A stretch of 50,138 nt of DNA from positions 1 through 50,138 of the forward strand of contig JAFKKM010000043.1 in the NCBI GenBank assembly GCA_017305555.1, given 5' to 3'. The translations under genes were made by a program, and so were the position numbers. This DNA comes from Hyphomicrobiales bacterium. Lineage in GTDB: Bacteria > Pseudomonadota > Alphaproteobacteria > Rhizobiales > Xanthobacteraceae. The notes beneath the pieces were generated by a model. The model was not told the origin of the DNA. It did not search any database and saw nothing but the letters and a program-made list of their open reading frames with translations. This document shows positions 24,167-32,094 of the stretch, in pieces. Numbering within the stretch: the first letter of the stretch is position 1; each line of letters starts with the position of its first letter.

Positions 24167-25390
24167 ATGCGCACTGATCTCATCTGGAAATTCGCAATCG
24201 GCCTGGCCGCTATTGTCCTTTCCTCCCCCGCCCTCGCCCAGCGCGGCGCGAGTTGCCATAACGGGATGAGCTTTCCGCAGTTTCTCGCGTCACTGAAGCA
24301 GGATGCGGTGAAAGCCGGTGTCTCGCAGCGCGCCATCGCGGCCGCGTCGCCCTACCTTGTCTACGATCAGGGTATCGTCAATCGCGACCGCGGCCAGCGC
24401 GTGTTCGGCCAATTGTTCACTGTGTTCGCCGGCCGTATGGCTTCGGAAAATCGTCGCGTGCGCGGACAGCAGTTGATCAAGACCTACGCGGCGGCCTTCG
24501 CGCGCGCCGAGAAGGAATACGGCGTGCCACCCGCCGTCATCACCGCGTTCTGGGCGCTGGAAAGCGATTTCGGCGCGATGCAGGGCAAGCTTTCGACGCT
24601 ACGCTCGCTGGTGTCGCTGGCCTACGACTGCCGCCGCGCGCAGATGTTTCACGACGAGACCATCGCCGCCCTGAAGATCATCGATCGCGGCGATCTCACG
24701 CCCGCCGAAATGATCGGCTCATGGGCCGGCGAACTCGGGCAGACGCAATTCCTGCCGCAGCATTACTATAACTACGCGGTCGACTACGACGGCGACGGCC
24801 ATCGCAATCTGTTGCGCAGCGCGCCGGACGTGATCGGCTCCACCGCCAACTACATCGCCACCGGATTGAAGTGGCGGCGCGGCGAACCGTGGCTACAGGA
24901 GGTTCGCGTGCCGCAGAACCTGCCGTGGCAGGAGGCCGACCTCGCCATCAAGCACCCGCGCGCCAAATGGGCGCAATGGGGCGTGACGTCGGCGGACGGC
25001 CGTGCGTTGCCGAACGACAATCTGCCGGCGTCGCTGCTGTTGCCGATGGGACGGCACGGTCCCGCCTTCCTCGCCTATCCGAACTTCGCGGCGTACACCG
25101 AATGGAATAACTCGCTGATCTACGCCACGACGGCCGCCTATCTCGCCACCCGCATCGCCGGCGCGCCGCCGATGCACAAGCCATCCGCGCCCATCGCACA
25201 ACTGCCGTTCAACGACATCAAGCAACTTCAAACGCTGCTGACGAAGCAGGGCTTCAACGTCGGCAAGATCGACGGCGTGCTCGGCCAGCAGAGCCGCACC
25301 GCCATCAAAGCCATGCAAGTGAAGTATGGGCTGCCTGCGGATTCGTGGCCGACCGCCGAATTGCTGGCCCGGATGCGCCGCGGAGGATAG
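24167..25390 (+). CDS. Lytic murein transglycosylase (MltB-like) with peptidoglycan-binding domain
   Basis: A 407-residue exported enzyme that cleaves the beta-1,4 bond between MurNAc and GlcNAc with formation of 1,6-anhydroMurNAc. The start at 24167 (MRTDLIWKFAIGLAAIV, GGGGAG upstream) gives a signal peptide cut near ALA|QR. The SLT_2 catalytic domain follows: FWALESDFG carries the likely catalytic Glu132, then GSWAGELGQTQFLPQHYY. A C-terminal peptidoglycan-binding domain (about 345-405) is seen as IKQLQTLLTKQGFNVG and GVLGQQSRTAIKAMQ. No lipobox is present, so it is probably soluble in the periplasm. Confidence 0.93.
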   Translation: MRTDLIWKFAIGLAAIVLSSPALAQRGASCHNGMSFPQFLASLKQDAVKAGVSQRAIAAASPYLVYDQGIVNRDRGQRVFGQLFTVFAGRMASENRRVRGQQLIKTYAAAFARAEKEYGVPPAVITAFWALESDFGAMQGKLSTLRSLVSLAYDCRRAQMFHDETIAALKIIDRGDLTPAEMIGSWAGELGQTQFLPQHYYNYAVDYDGDGHRNLLRSAPDVIGSTANYIATGLKWRRGEPWLQEVRVPQNLPWQEADLAIKHPRAKWAQWGVTSADGRALPNDNLPASLLLPMGRHGPAFLAYPNFAAYTEWNNSLIYATTAAYLATRIAGAPPMHKPSAPIAQLPFNDIKQLQTLLTKQGFNVGKIDGVLGQQSRTAIKAMQVKYGLPADSWPTAELLARMRRGG

Positions 25391-25426
25391 GCTCGCGACA
25401 ACGATAACAACCTCGGGAGGACTGTT

Positions 25427-25981
25427 GTGCCGCGTATTCCCTATCTCGATCTGGAGCAGGCCAGTCCCGAATATCGCGAGATGCTGAAGGGGCGCTACGA
25501 CCTCAATCTGTACCGGATGCTGCCGCACGCCACGACGATCGCCCCGGGCTTTCTCAAGATGGGCGGTGCAATCCTGCGCGACAGCGCGCTCGATCCGCAA
25601 TTGCGCGAGATCGCCATCCTGCGCGTCGGCTTTCTCAGCAAGGCGAGCTACGAGGTCCATCAGCACAAGCGGGTCGCCCGTCGCGTCGGATTGGCGGACG
25701 CGAAAATCGCCGCATTGGAAAACGAACCCGATAGCGACGTGTTCTCGCTGCTTGAAAAATTAATCATTCGCTACACCGATGAAGTGGTCGCAAACGTCAA
25801 GGCCTCGAGCGCATTGTTCGACGAACTGCTCGCCGCGCTCGATCATCGCCGCATGGCCGAGCTTACGCTGACTATCGGCTTCTACATGGCGGTGAGCCGC
25901 TTCCTCGAAAATTTCGAAGTCGAAATCGAACCGGTCCCGCCGTCGGATTCCGACACGCGCGTGCGCTACTCCACAAGCTGA
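25427..25981 (+). CDS. Carboxymuconolactone decarboxylase (CMD) family protein
   Basis: A 184-residue alpha-helical CMD/AhpD-fold protein. The core LREIAILRVGFLSKASYEVHQHKRVARRVGL (split: about 58-88) has the E-x-x-x-H-x-H pattern of 4-carboxymuconolactone decarboxylase-like proteins but no CxxC pair, so it is not an AhpD peroxidase. The start is GTG at 25427 with GGGAGG upstream. It directly precedes the SDR gene (6-base gap), and the two are probably co-transcribed. The substrate is unknown; in such clusters CMD proteins often support degradation of aromatic or steroid-like compounds. Confidence 0.87.
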   Translation: MPRIPYLDLEQASPEYREMLKGRYDLNLYRMLPHATTIAPGFLKMGGAILRDSALDPQLREIAILRVGFLSKASYEVHQHKRVARRVGLADAKIAALENEPDSDVFSLLEKLIIRYTDEVVANVKASSALFDELLAALDHRRMAELTLTIGFYMAVSRFLENFEVEIEPVPPSDSDTRVRYSTS

Positions 25982-25987
25982 CGGGGG

Positions 25988-26857
25988 ATGACGATGTCGA
26001 CAACCACTCACGCGCCACGACAGATCGATCCCTCCGCGTCGCTTCATGCGGAATCGCTCGGGCAGGCACCGCATTATCGCCGGCTCGCTGGTCGGCGCAT
26101 CGTTGTGGTCGGCGCCGGCCAGCGCAAGACCGTCGACCCGGACCCGCCGGTCGGCAATGGCCGCGCGATGGCGGTGTTGTTCGCGCGCGAGGGCGCCACG
26201 GTGGCGTGTATCGACATCGCGAAGGATGCCGCCGACGCCACCGTCGAACAGATCACGGCGGAAGGCGGCAAGGCCTTCACCGAAACCGTCGACGTCGCGG
26301 ACCCTACCGCCATCGCGCCCGCGCTGACGCGCTGCGCGGAACGGCTCAGCGGCCTCGACGGACTGGCGCTGAATGTCGGAATCTCGCAAGGGCTCTCGCT
26401 GCCGAAGATGACGGTGGAAGCGTGGGACAAGGATTACGCCGTCAACGTGCGCAGCCACATGCTGTTCGCGCAGACAGCGCTGGAGATCATGTCGCCGGGC
26501 GGCGCCATCGTGCTGACGTCGTCGCTGGCGAGCCAGCGCGCCGGCGGACGCAATCCGGCTTACGAATCGTCCAAAGCCGCACAGATCGCGCTCGGCCGCG
26601 CCATCGCCCGCGCCGGTGAAAACAAGGGCATTCGCTGCAATGTGATCGCCCCCGGCTTCATGGATACGCCGATGGGACGCGACGCCAGCCGCAGGCGCGC
26701 GGACCGCGCGCTGACAGTGCCTTTCGGCCGCCAGGGTACCGGCTGGGAGGTGGCTTATGCTGCGTTGTTTCTGATTTCGAATGAATCCTCCTACGTCAAC
26801 GCCCATACGCTGTTCCTCGATGGTGGACATCTCGGCGGCATTCAGCGCGACGCGTAA
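25988..26857 (+). CDS. Short-chain dehydrogenase/reductase (SDR)
   Basis: A 289-residue SDR oxidoreductase. The catalytic Ser is in VLTSSLAS and the Tyr-Lys pair in YESSK. The cofactor loop is unusual: VVGAGQRKTVDPDPPVGNGRAMA has an insert of about eight residues within the normal TGxxxGxG glycine motif. CIDIAKD after beta-2 places an Asp at the adenine ribose, which favours NAD over NADP. The C-terminus LFLDGGHLGG is typical. About 30 extra residues precede the fold. It follows the CMD gene after 6 bases. The substrate is unknown. Confidence 0.9.
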   Translation: MTMSTTTHAPRQIDPSASLHAESLGQAPHYRRLAGRRIVVVGAGQRKTVDPDPPVGNGRAMAVLFAREGATVACIDIAKDAADATVEQITAEGGKAFTETVDVADPTAIAPALTRCAERLSGLDGLALNVGISQGLSLPKMTVEAWDKDYAVNVRSHMLFAQTALEIMSPGGAIVLTSSLASQRAGGRNPAYESSKAAQIALGRAIARAGENKGIRCNVIAPGFMDTPMGRDASRRRADRALTVPFGRQGTGWEVAYAALFLISNESSYVNAHTLFLDGGHLGGIQRDA

Positions 26858-26939
26858 CAGCAATTCCGCCAAACCGCTTGCACCTCGCTTCCGTCGAATA
26901 TAGATGCAAGTGCATCAACCCTTGCAGTGGAAGCCAGTC

Positions 26940-28034
26940 ATGAGCGCGACGACACTTTTCGAACCCTACAAGCTCGGTCCCATCACCCTGACCAACCGCA
27001 CTGTGATGGCGCCGCTGACGCGCAATCGCGCCGTCGCGGGCCTGGTGCCGAATCCGCTCGCCGTCGAATATTACGGCCAGCGCGCTTCCGCTGGCCTGCT
27101 GGTTACCGAAGCCAGCCAGGTATCGCAGCAGGGCCAGGGCTATCAGGACACGCCCGGCATCTACTCGAAGGAACAGATCGCCGGCTGGCGTCAGGTGACC
27201 GATGCCGTTCACGCGCGCGGCGGCCACATCTTCATCCAGCTCTGGCACGTCGGACGCATCTCGCACGTCTCGTTGCAACCGAACGGCGGCGCGCCGGTGG
27301 CACCCTCGGCCATTCGCGCCAACACCAAAACCTTCGTCGGCGGCAAGTTCGCTGAGGTCTCCGAGCCGCGCGCGCTCGAGCTTGGCGAAATTCCCGGCAT
27401 CATCGACAGCTTCAAACGCGCGGCGGCGAATGCGCGCGAGGCTGGTTTCGACGGCGTCGAGATTCATGGTGCCAATGGCTATTTGCTCGATCAGTTCGCG
27501 CGCGACAGCAGCAACAAGCGTACCGACAGCTATGGCGGCTCCATCGAGAACCGCGCGCGGCTGATGCTGGAAGTGGCGAAAGCCGTCGCTGGAGAAATCG
27601 GCGCCGAGCGCACCGGCATCCGCATCTCGCCGGTGACGCCCGCCAACGACGTCTCCGACAGCAACCCGCAGCCGCTGTTCGACCACATCGTCGACGGGCT
27701 GAATGCGGAAAAGCTGGTCTATATCCACGTCATCGAGGGTGCGACCGGCGGTCCACGCGACAATCTGCCGTTCGACTATGCGGGCCTGCGCAAGCGTTTC
27801 AGCCGCACCTACATTGCCAACAACAATTACGATCTGGCGCTCGCCAACAAGGTGCTGGTGGCGAACGAAGCCGACCTGATCGCGTTCGGCAAGCCGTTCA
27901 TCTCCAACCCCGATCTGGTCGAGCGGCTGAAGCAAGGCGCACCGTTGAACGCGCCGGACAAGGCCACGTTCTACGGCGGCGGCGCGAAAGGCTACACCGA
28001 TTATCCGACGTTGGCGCTCGACGCCGCGCAGTAG
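26940..28034 (+). CDS. NADH:flavin oxidoreductase / alkene reductase (Old Yellow Enzyme family)
   Basis: A 364-residue OYE-family flavoenzyme (FMN TIM barrel) that reduces activated C=C bonds or nitro groups. Family blocks are YKLGPITLTNRTVMAPLTR at the N-terminus, QLWHVGR in the middle, and EIHGANGYLLDQFARD followed by YGGSIENRARL, which includes the His-Asn-Tyr of the active site. I chose ATG 26940 (MSATTLFEPYK) over 26904 because the earlier residues are not family-like. It lies 82 bases after the SDR gene and may belong to the same CMD-SDR-OYE unit. It resembles NemA/XenA-type xenobiotic reductases. Confidence 0.93.
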   Translation: MSATTLFEPYKLGPITLTNRTVMAPLTRNRAVAGLVPNPLAVEYYGQRASAGLLVTEASQVSQQGQGYQDTPGIYSKEQIAGWRQVTDAVHARGGHIFIQLWHVGRISHVSLQPNGGAPVAPSAIRANTKTFVGGKFAEVSEPRALELGEIPGIIDSFKRAAANAREAGFDGVEIHGANGYLLDQFARDSSNKRTDSYGGSIENRARLMLEVAKAVAGEIGAERTGIRISPVTPANDVSDSNPQPLFDHIVDGLNAEKLVYIHVIEGATGGPRDNLPFDYAGLRKRFSRTYIANNNYDLALANKVLVANEADLIAFGKPFISNPDLVERLKQGAPLNAPDKATFYGGGAKGYTDYPTLALDAAQ

Positions 28035-28044
28035 CTCAGTACGT

Positions 28045-28118
28045 CGTCATGCGCGGACTTGATCCGCGCATCCTTCTTCTTGAAACGATGGATTGCCGGG
28101 TCAAGCCCGGCAATGACG
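28045..28118. repeat. Palindromic intergenic repeat, hybrid CGCGGA / TTGCCGGG type (copy 7)
   Basis: The left hairpin CATGCGCGGACTTGATCC.. and the right hairpin ATTGCCGGGTCAAGCCC.. are of the same two types as copy 3, in the opposite order. It lies between the convergent OYE gene and glpD and may serve as a bidirectional terminator. Confidence 0.8.
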
Positions 28119-28138
28119 GACGAAAATGCATTGCACGC

Positions 28139-29668
28139 TTATAGCTTCGCTTGTTCTTTTGTCACAAGCGCCGCTGTCATCCACGCATCGAGCGCCGCGA
28201 TCTCCGCGGCCGACATCTGCAATCCGAGTTTGGAGCGGCGCCATACCACGTCCTCGGCGTTTCGCGCCCACTCCTGCGCCATGAGATAATCGACCTCGCG
28301 CTCGGTCAGCGTCGCGCCGAACGCGCGGCCGAGATCGGCCATCGATTTCGCTCCGCCCAGCAGTTTCACCGCGCGTGTGCCGTAGGCGTGCGCCAGCCGG
28401 TTGGCGTGCGCGGCGGTAAGAAACGGATAGTCGCGCACCAACTGCCCGGCGAGTGCCGGAAACGCCGACACATCGAGATCGCCGCCCGGCAGCGGCGCTG
28501 ACGCCGTCCAGCCCTCGCGCGTCTTGCTGCCCGGCAGATACGGCGCGAGATGCTCCAGCGCTTCTTCCGCGAGCCGCCGATAGGTCGTGATCTTGCCGCC
28601 ATAGATCGACAGCAGCGGCGCGCCTTCCGACGCATCGAGCGCCAGCACATAGTCACGCGTCGCGGCTTTTGCTTCGCTGGCGCCGTCGTCGTAGAGCGGC
28701 CGCACGCCAGCGTAGCTCCAGACCACATCGTCCGGTTTCACCGGCGCCACCAGATAGTCGCCGACCGCCGCGCACAGATAGGTGATTTCCTCGGCCGTCG
28801 CCGTCACGCGCGCGGGATCGCCGTGATAGTCGCGGTCTGTGGTGCCAATCAGCGTGAAATCGTCGCGGTAGGGAATAGCGAACACGATGCGCCCGTCGCC
28901 GTTCTGGAAGATATAGGCGCGGTCGTGCGCGTAGAGCTTCGGCACCACGATGTGCGAGCCCTGCACCAGCCGGATCCGGGCCTTGGTGCCGTTCCCCGCG
29001 CCGTGCGCCAGCACGTCCTCGACCCATGGCCCGGCGGCGTTCACCAGCGCCCTTGCCGCGACCACGTTGCGCGCGCCGCTCACGGTATCCTCGGTGGTGA
29101 TCCGCCAGATATCTCCTGCGCGCGCGAGGTGCGTTGCGCGGGTGCGGGTGGCGATGACGGCGCCGCGCTCGGCGGCATCGCGCGCCGTGAGCACGGTGAG
29201 GCGCGCGTCATCGACCGCGCAGTCGGAATATTCGAAGCCGCGCGTGAAACGGCCCGGCTTCAGCGGACGGCCGACCTCGTCGCGACTGAGATCAAGCGAG
29301 CGCGTCGGCGGCAGCAGCTTACGCCCGCCGAGATGATCGTAAAGGAACAGCCCGAGCCGCAGCAGCCATGCCGGCCGCAACCCGGCGTGATGCGGCAGAA
29401 CGAAACGCAGCGGCGAGACGATATGCGGTGCGATCCGCCACAGCACCTCGCGCTCCATCAAGGCTTCGCGCACCAGCCGGAACTCGTAATATTCGAGATA
29501 GCGCAGGCCGCCATGAATCAGCTTTGTCGACGCCGAGGACGTGACGCTGGCGAGGTCGTTCATCTCGCAGAGGAAGACCGAATTGCCGCGCCCGGCCGCG
29601 TCCCGGGCGATGCCACAACCATTGATGCCACCACCGATGATCGCGAGGTCGAAAATTTGGGACAACAA
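28139..29668 (-). CDS. glpD: Aerobic glycerol-3-phosphate dehydrogenase
   Basis: A 509-residue FAD-dependent enzyme that oxidises sn-glycerol-3-phosphate to dihydroxyacetone phosphate and feeds electrons to ubiquinone; it is peripheral on the inner membrane. The FAD motif is DLAIIGGGINGCGIARDAAGRG split at residues 7-28; later blocks are SSASTKLIHGGLRYLE, VNAAGPWVED and the C-terminal DUF/DAO_C domain (TLTEREVDYLMAQEWA). The start codon appears to be TTG at 29668 (two consecutive TTG codons), with AGGGAAG upstream; no in-frame ATG lies before the FAD motif. A repeated TATCG/CGATA pattern upstream may be its operator. Confidence 0.94.
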   Translation of the reverse strand: MLSQIFDLAIIGGGINGCGIARDAAGRGNSVFLCEMNDLASVTSSASTKLIHGGLRYLEYYEFRLVREALMEREVLWRIAPHIVSPLRFVLPHHAGLRPAWLLRLGLFLYDHLGGRKLLPPTRSLDLSRDEVGRPLKPGRFTRGFEYSDCAVDDARLTVLTARDAAERGAVIATRTRATHLARAGDIWRITTEDTVSGARNVVAARALVNAAGPWVEDVLAHGAGNGTKARIRLVQGSHIVVPKLYAHDRAYIFQNGDGRIVFAIPYRDDFTLIGTTDRDYHGDPARVTATAEEITYLCAAVGDYLVAPVKPDDVVWSYAGVRPLYDDGASEAKAATRDYVLALDASEGAPLLSIYGGKITTYRRLAEEALEHLAPYLPGSKTREGWTASAPLPGGDLDVSAFPALAGQLVRDYPFLTAAHANRLAHAYGTRAVKLLGGAKSMADLGRAFGATLTEREVDYLMAQEWARNAEDVVWRRSKLGLQMSAAEIAALDAWMTAALVTKEQAKL

Positions 29669-29728
29669 ACGCTTCCCTGCCGGGACGGAATGGCTGCACC
29701 GCAGCCGCAGCGCATCTCTATATAGCGT

Positions 29729-29777
29729 TTTATCGTCGAATATCGGCCGGTCACAATCGATAGTGGAAAAATATCGA
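29729..29777. promoter_or_regulatory. Clustered TATCG/CGATA repeats upstream of glpD
   Basis: TATCG occurs at 29731 and 29741, and TCGATA-N9-TATCGA forms a perfect inverted repeat at 29757-29777. DeoR-type GlpR regulators bind repeated short motifs upstream of glpD, so this cluster is a candidate operator. No GlpR gene is in the window, so the assignment is speculative. Confidence 0.25.
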
Positions 29778-29905
29778 CACTCGGCCAGCCTCTACCGCTC
29801 TCGCGCCAGGCAGAGGCTCGGAATACCCGCCAGATCAAGAGAGGCCGGCCAGTGGCGATCTGCCTGGGTCACGACAATCGCTTCGGATTTGCCGGCGGAG
29901 CAAGC

Positions 29906-30097
29906 TTACGCCGGCTTCACGTCCCGCTCGTCGGCGAACTGCTCAGCGGCGCGTTCCGCATCGCGAGCGCTGCGGAACAACTGGCCTTCCAGTCGGAAAA
30001 ACTGCGGGGCAGCTGCGAAAAAGCGGAAACCGGCCTTGTCGCGAACCACAATGCCTGCGGCCCGCGAACTGACCTCGATAATATAGCTGTCTGACAT
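29906..30097 (-). CDS. Small conserved protein, unknown function
   Basis: A 63-residue protein starting MSDSYIIEVSSRAAGIVV at 30097; an in-frame ATG at 30145 is less likely. It appears to be a short beta-hairpin region (SYIIEVSS, GIVVRDKAGFRFFAA) followed by an Ala/Arg-rich helix (RSARDAERAAEQFADER). I recall similar short proteins of the Bradyrhizobium group with the pattern YIIEV...AGxVVR..GFRFFA, but no function. It lies alone between glpD and the thioesterase gene, with 127 and 237 bases of non-coding DNA on its sides. Confidence 0.68.
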   Translation of the reverse strand: MSDSYIIEVSSRAAGIVVRDKAGFRFFAAAPQFFRLEGQLFRSARDAERAAEQFADERDVKPA

Positions 30098-30224
30098 GAT
30101 GGCCGCGCCCGTGGTCTTGAATCCGGGCAAACAACCGTCACGCACCGCAATCGTTCCGCGTCACTGTGTTCGCCGTCGGGGTACGCCGTAGCTGCGTCGC
30201 GCGACAGCCGCGTGACGATTCGGA

Positions 30225-30650
30225 CTAGACCGAAATCGCCCCCTTATCGATCACCTGAGGCCGCCCCTCGTCGTCGATCGCGACGTAGGTGAAATTGCCG
30301 TCGGTGACGAGGATGGATTGACTCTGTCGCCGCCGCCGCACCCATGCGTCGAGATGCACCGTGATCGAGGTGCGGCCGATCCGCACCGTCGACGCATAAA
30401 CCGAAACCACGTCGCCCACGAACACCGGTTTGCGGAAATTCATGGCTTCGATCGCCACCGTTGCAGTGCGCGCTTTAGTGGTTTTGATCGCATAGATGCC
30501 GCCGGCGACGTCCATCTGGCTGAGCAGCCAGCCGCCGAAGATGTCGCCATTGTGATTGGTGTCGGCGGGCATCGCCAAGGTGCGGATGCAGAGGTCGCCA
30601 TGCGGTTCGGTTTCGGAATGCGGGGAAGCAACGGTTTGCGCATCGGTCAT
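30225..30650 (-). CDS. Acyl-CoA thioesterase (YciA-like, hot-dog fold)
   Basis: A 141-residue single hot-dog domain thioesterase. The key stretch MPADTNHNGDIFGGWLLSQMD contains the Asn-Asp of the active site; VAIEAMNFRKPVFVGDVV and GRTSITVHLDAWVRR follow. The family hydrolyses acyl-CoAs of broad chain length. I chose ATG at 30650 (MTDAQTVAS) because GAGGA lies 8 bases upstream. It is on the same strand as the flavin reductase and the efflux operon, 160 bases downstream of them. Confidence 0.92.
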   Translation of the reverse strand: MTDAQTVASPHSETEPHGDLCIRTLAMPADTNHNGDIFGGWLLSQMDVAGGIYAIKTTKARTATVAIEAMNFRKPVFVGDVVSVYASTVRIGRTSITVHLDAWVRRRRQSQSILVTDGNFTYVAIDDEGRPQVIDKGAISV

Positions 30651-30810
30651 TGAACATTCCTCGAACTGCGCTTTCAGGCCAAGCGACACCCGACCAAGCC
30701 GAAAGCCGATACCGTCTCACAAGACGGACCGCCTCAGCACAGCAGATTTCATCGCTGCCCGGAAGAGGCTATCAGCGTCGGAATATTGGGTATCGCGCGA
30801 CGGTGCGCGG

Positions 30811-31458
30811 CTATTTCGGCCGCACCATCTCGAACATCGCGTCGGGGCGGACCTCGATATAATCGCCCATGCGGCCCGCGCGCAGGATCGGATGCGCCTG
30901 CGCGGTCTGGTAGACGCCATCCTTGATCAGCGCCTTGTCGATATAGACCGCGACCACCTCGCCGATCGTCAGCCAGGTCTCGGCCTTCTTGCCGTCGGCG
31001 CCCTTGAGCTGGATCATATCCGACAGCCGGCACTCGAAGGTGACGCGGCTTTCGCCGACACGCGGCGGCTTGACGAGGCGGCTCGGCACCGGCGTCAGCC
31101 CGGCCAGTTCGAACTCGTCGACCTCATGCGGCACCGTTGCCGAGGTCGCGTTCATCTTCTGCGCGATATCCATGGTGGCGAGATTCCAGACGAACTCGCC
31201 GGTCTCCTTGATGTTCGCGACAGTGTCCTTCCAGCCGGTCGAGGAAAACCCGATCAGCGGCGGATGGTAGTTGAAGGCATTGAAGAAGCTGTAGGGCGCG
31301 AGATTGACGTTGCCCTTGGCATCGCACGACGAAATCCAGCCGATCGGCCGCGGGCCGACGATGGCGTTGAACGGATCGTGGCGCAGGCCATGGCCGTTGG
31401 CCGGCTCGTAGAAATGGATGTCGTTCGAGTCGGTCCCACCCATATCCGCGCCATCCAT
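30811..31458 (-). CDS. Flavin reductase family protein (FMN-binding split barrel)
   Basis: A 215-residue flavin reductase-like protein. The conserved stretch NAIVGPRPIGWISSCDAKGNVNLAPYSFFNAF (about 31-62) and HPPLIGFSSTG mark the FMN-binding split-barrel of the DIM6/NTAB family. Members reduce flavin for a partner mono-oxygenase or act directly as flavoprotein reductases. It starts 11 bases after the TetR stop, with AAGGAACA upstream of the ATG, so it is likely the last gene of the RND efflux operon. No partner oxygenase is in the window. Confidence 0.9.
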   Translation of the reverse strand: MDGADMGGTDSNDIHFYEPANGHGLRHDPFNAIVGPRPIGWISSCDAKGNVNLAPYSFFNAFNYHPPLIGFSSTGWKDTVANIKETGEFVWNLATMDIAQKMNATSATVPHEVDEFELAGLTPVPSRLVKPPRVGESRVTFECRLSDMIQLKGADGKKAETWLTIGEVVAVYIDKALIKDGVYQTAQAHPILRAGRMGDYIEVRPDAMFEMVRPK

Positions 31459-31469
31459 ATGTTGTTCCT

Positions 31470-32087
31470 TCAGCCGGCGTTACGATATCCGAGCCCGACG
31501 AAGATGAAATCGATCATCTGGTCGAGTGTCGGCCCCGGCTTGTTAACACATTGGGCGATCATCTGAGGATGGAAAAAACGCAGCATGGCATTGCAGGTGC
31601 ACAACACCGCGACGGGAACGTCGGCGACATGGAAGACACCGCTGGCGACACCCTCGCCGATCACCCCGCCGATAAGCATGGTGATGCGCTCGATGTGCGC
31701 CTTGCAGACGTCCCAGTCCTCTTCCATGGCACTGGCGACCATCTCGTGCAGCTTGGCATCGCCGACATAGCGCTCGCTGTTCATCAGGTGGATGGCGGTC
31801 AGCAATTCGCGCAGCCGCTGCGGCACCGGCTCGGGCTCGGCCGCGATGGCGCGCGCGGCCGCCTCCACTTCGCTCATCAGCCGGAAGGCGACGCCTTGCC
31901 GGATCGCATCCTTCGACGGGAAGAATCGATAGACGTTGGCCGGAGACATGCGCAGCAGCTTGGCGATATCGGCCACCGTGGTCTTCTGGTAGCCGATCTC
32001 GCGAAACAGCCGCTCCGCCACCACCAGGATGCGCTCCTGAGTGTCGGCTTCGGTATGTTCGGACAGCATCGTCATATCAAGATTCAC
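31470..32087 (-). CDS. TetR family transcriptional regulator
   Basis: A 205-residue regulator. The N-terminal TetR helix-turn-helix is clear: TQERILVVAERLFREIGYQKTTVADIAKLL then SPANVYRFFPSKDAIRQG (split here at residues 16-64). The ligand-binding half is unremarkable. The start is read as GTG at 32087, though the ATGs at 32075 and 32069 are equally plausible. It sits 7 bases after the RND pump stop, so the repressor is encoded at the end of the operon it probably controls; the usual arrangement is divergent. The candidate operator lies at 36426-36460. Confidence 0.9.
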   Translation of the reverse strand: MNLDMTMLSEHTEADTQERILVVAERLFREIGYQKTTVADIAKLLRMSPANVYRFFPSKDAIRQGVAFRLMSEVEAAARAIAAEPEPVPQRLRELLTAIHLMNSERYVGDAKLHEMVASAMEEDWDVCKAHIERITMLIGGVIGEGVASGVFHVADVPVAVLCTCNAMLRFFHPQMIAQCVNKPGPTLDQMIDFIFVGLGYRNAG

Positions 32088-32094
32088 TCTTCAT

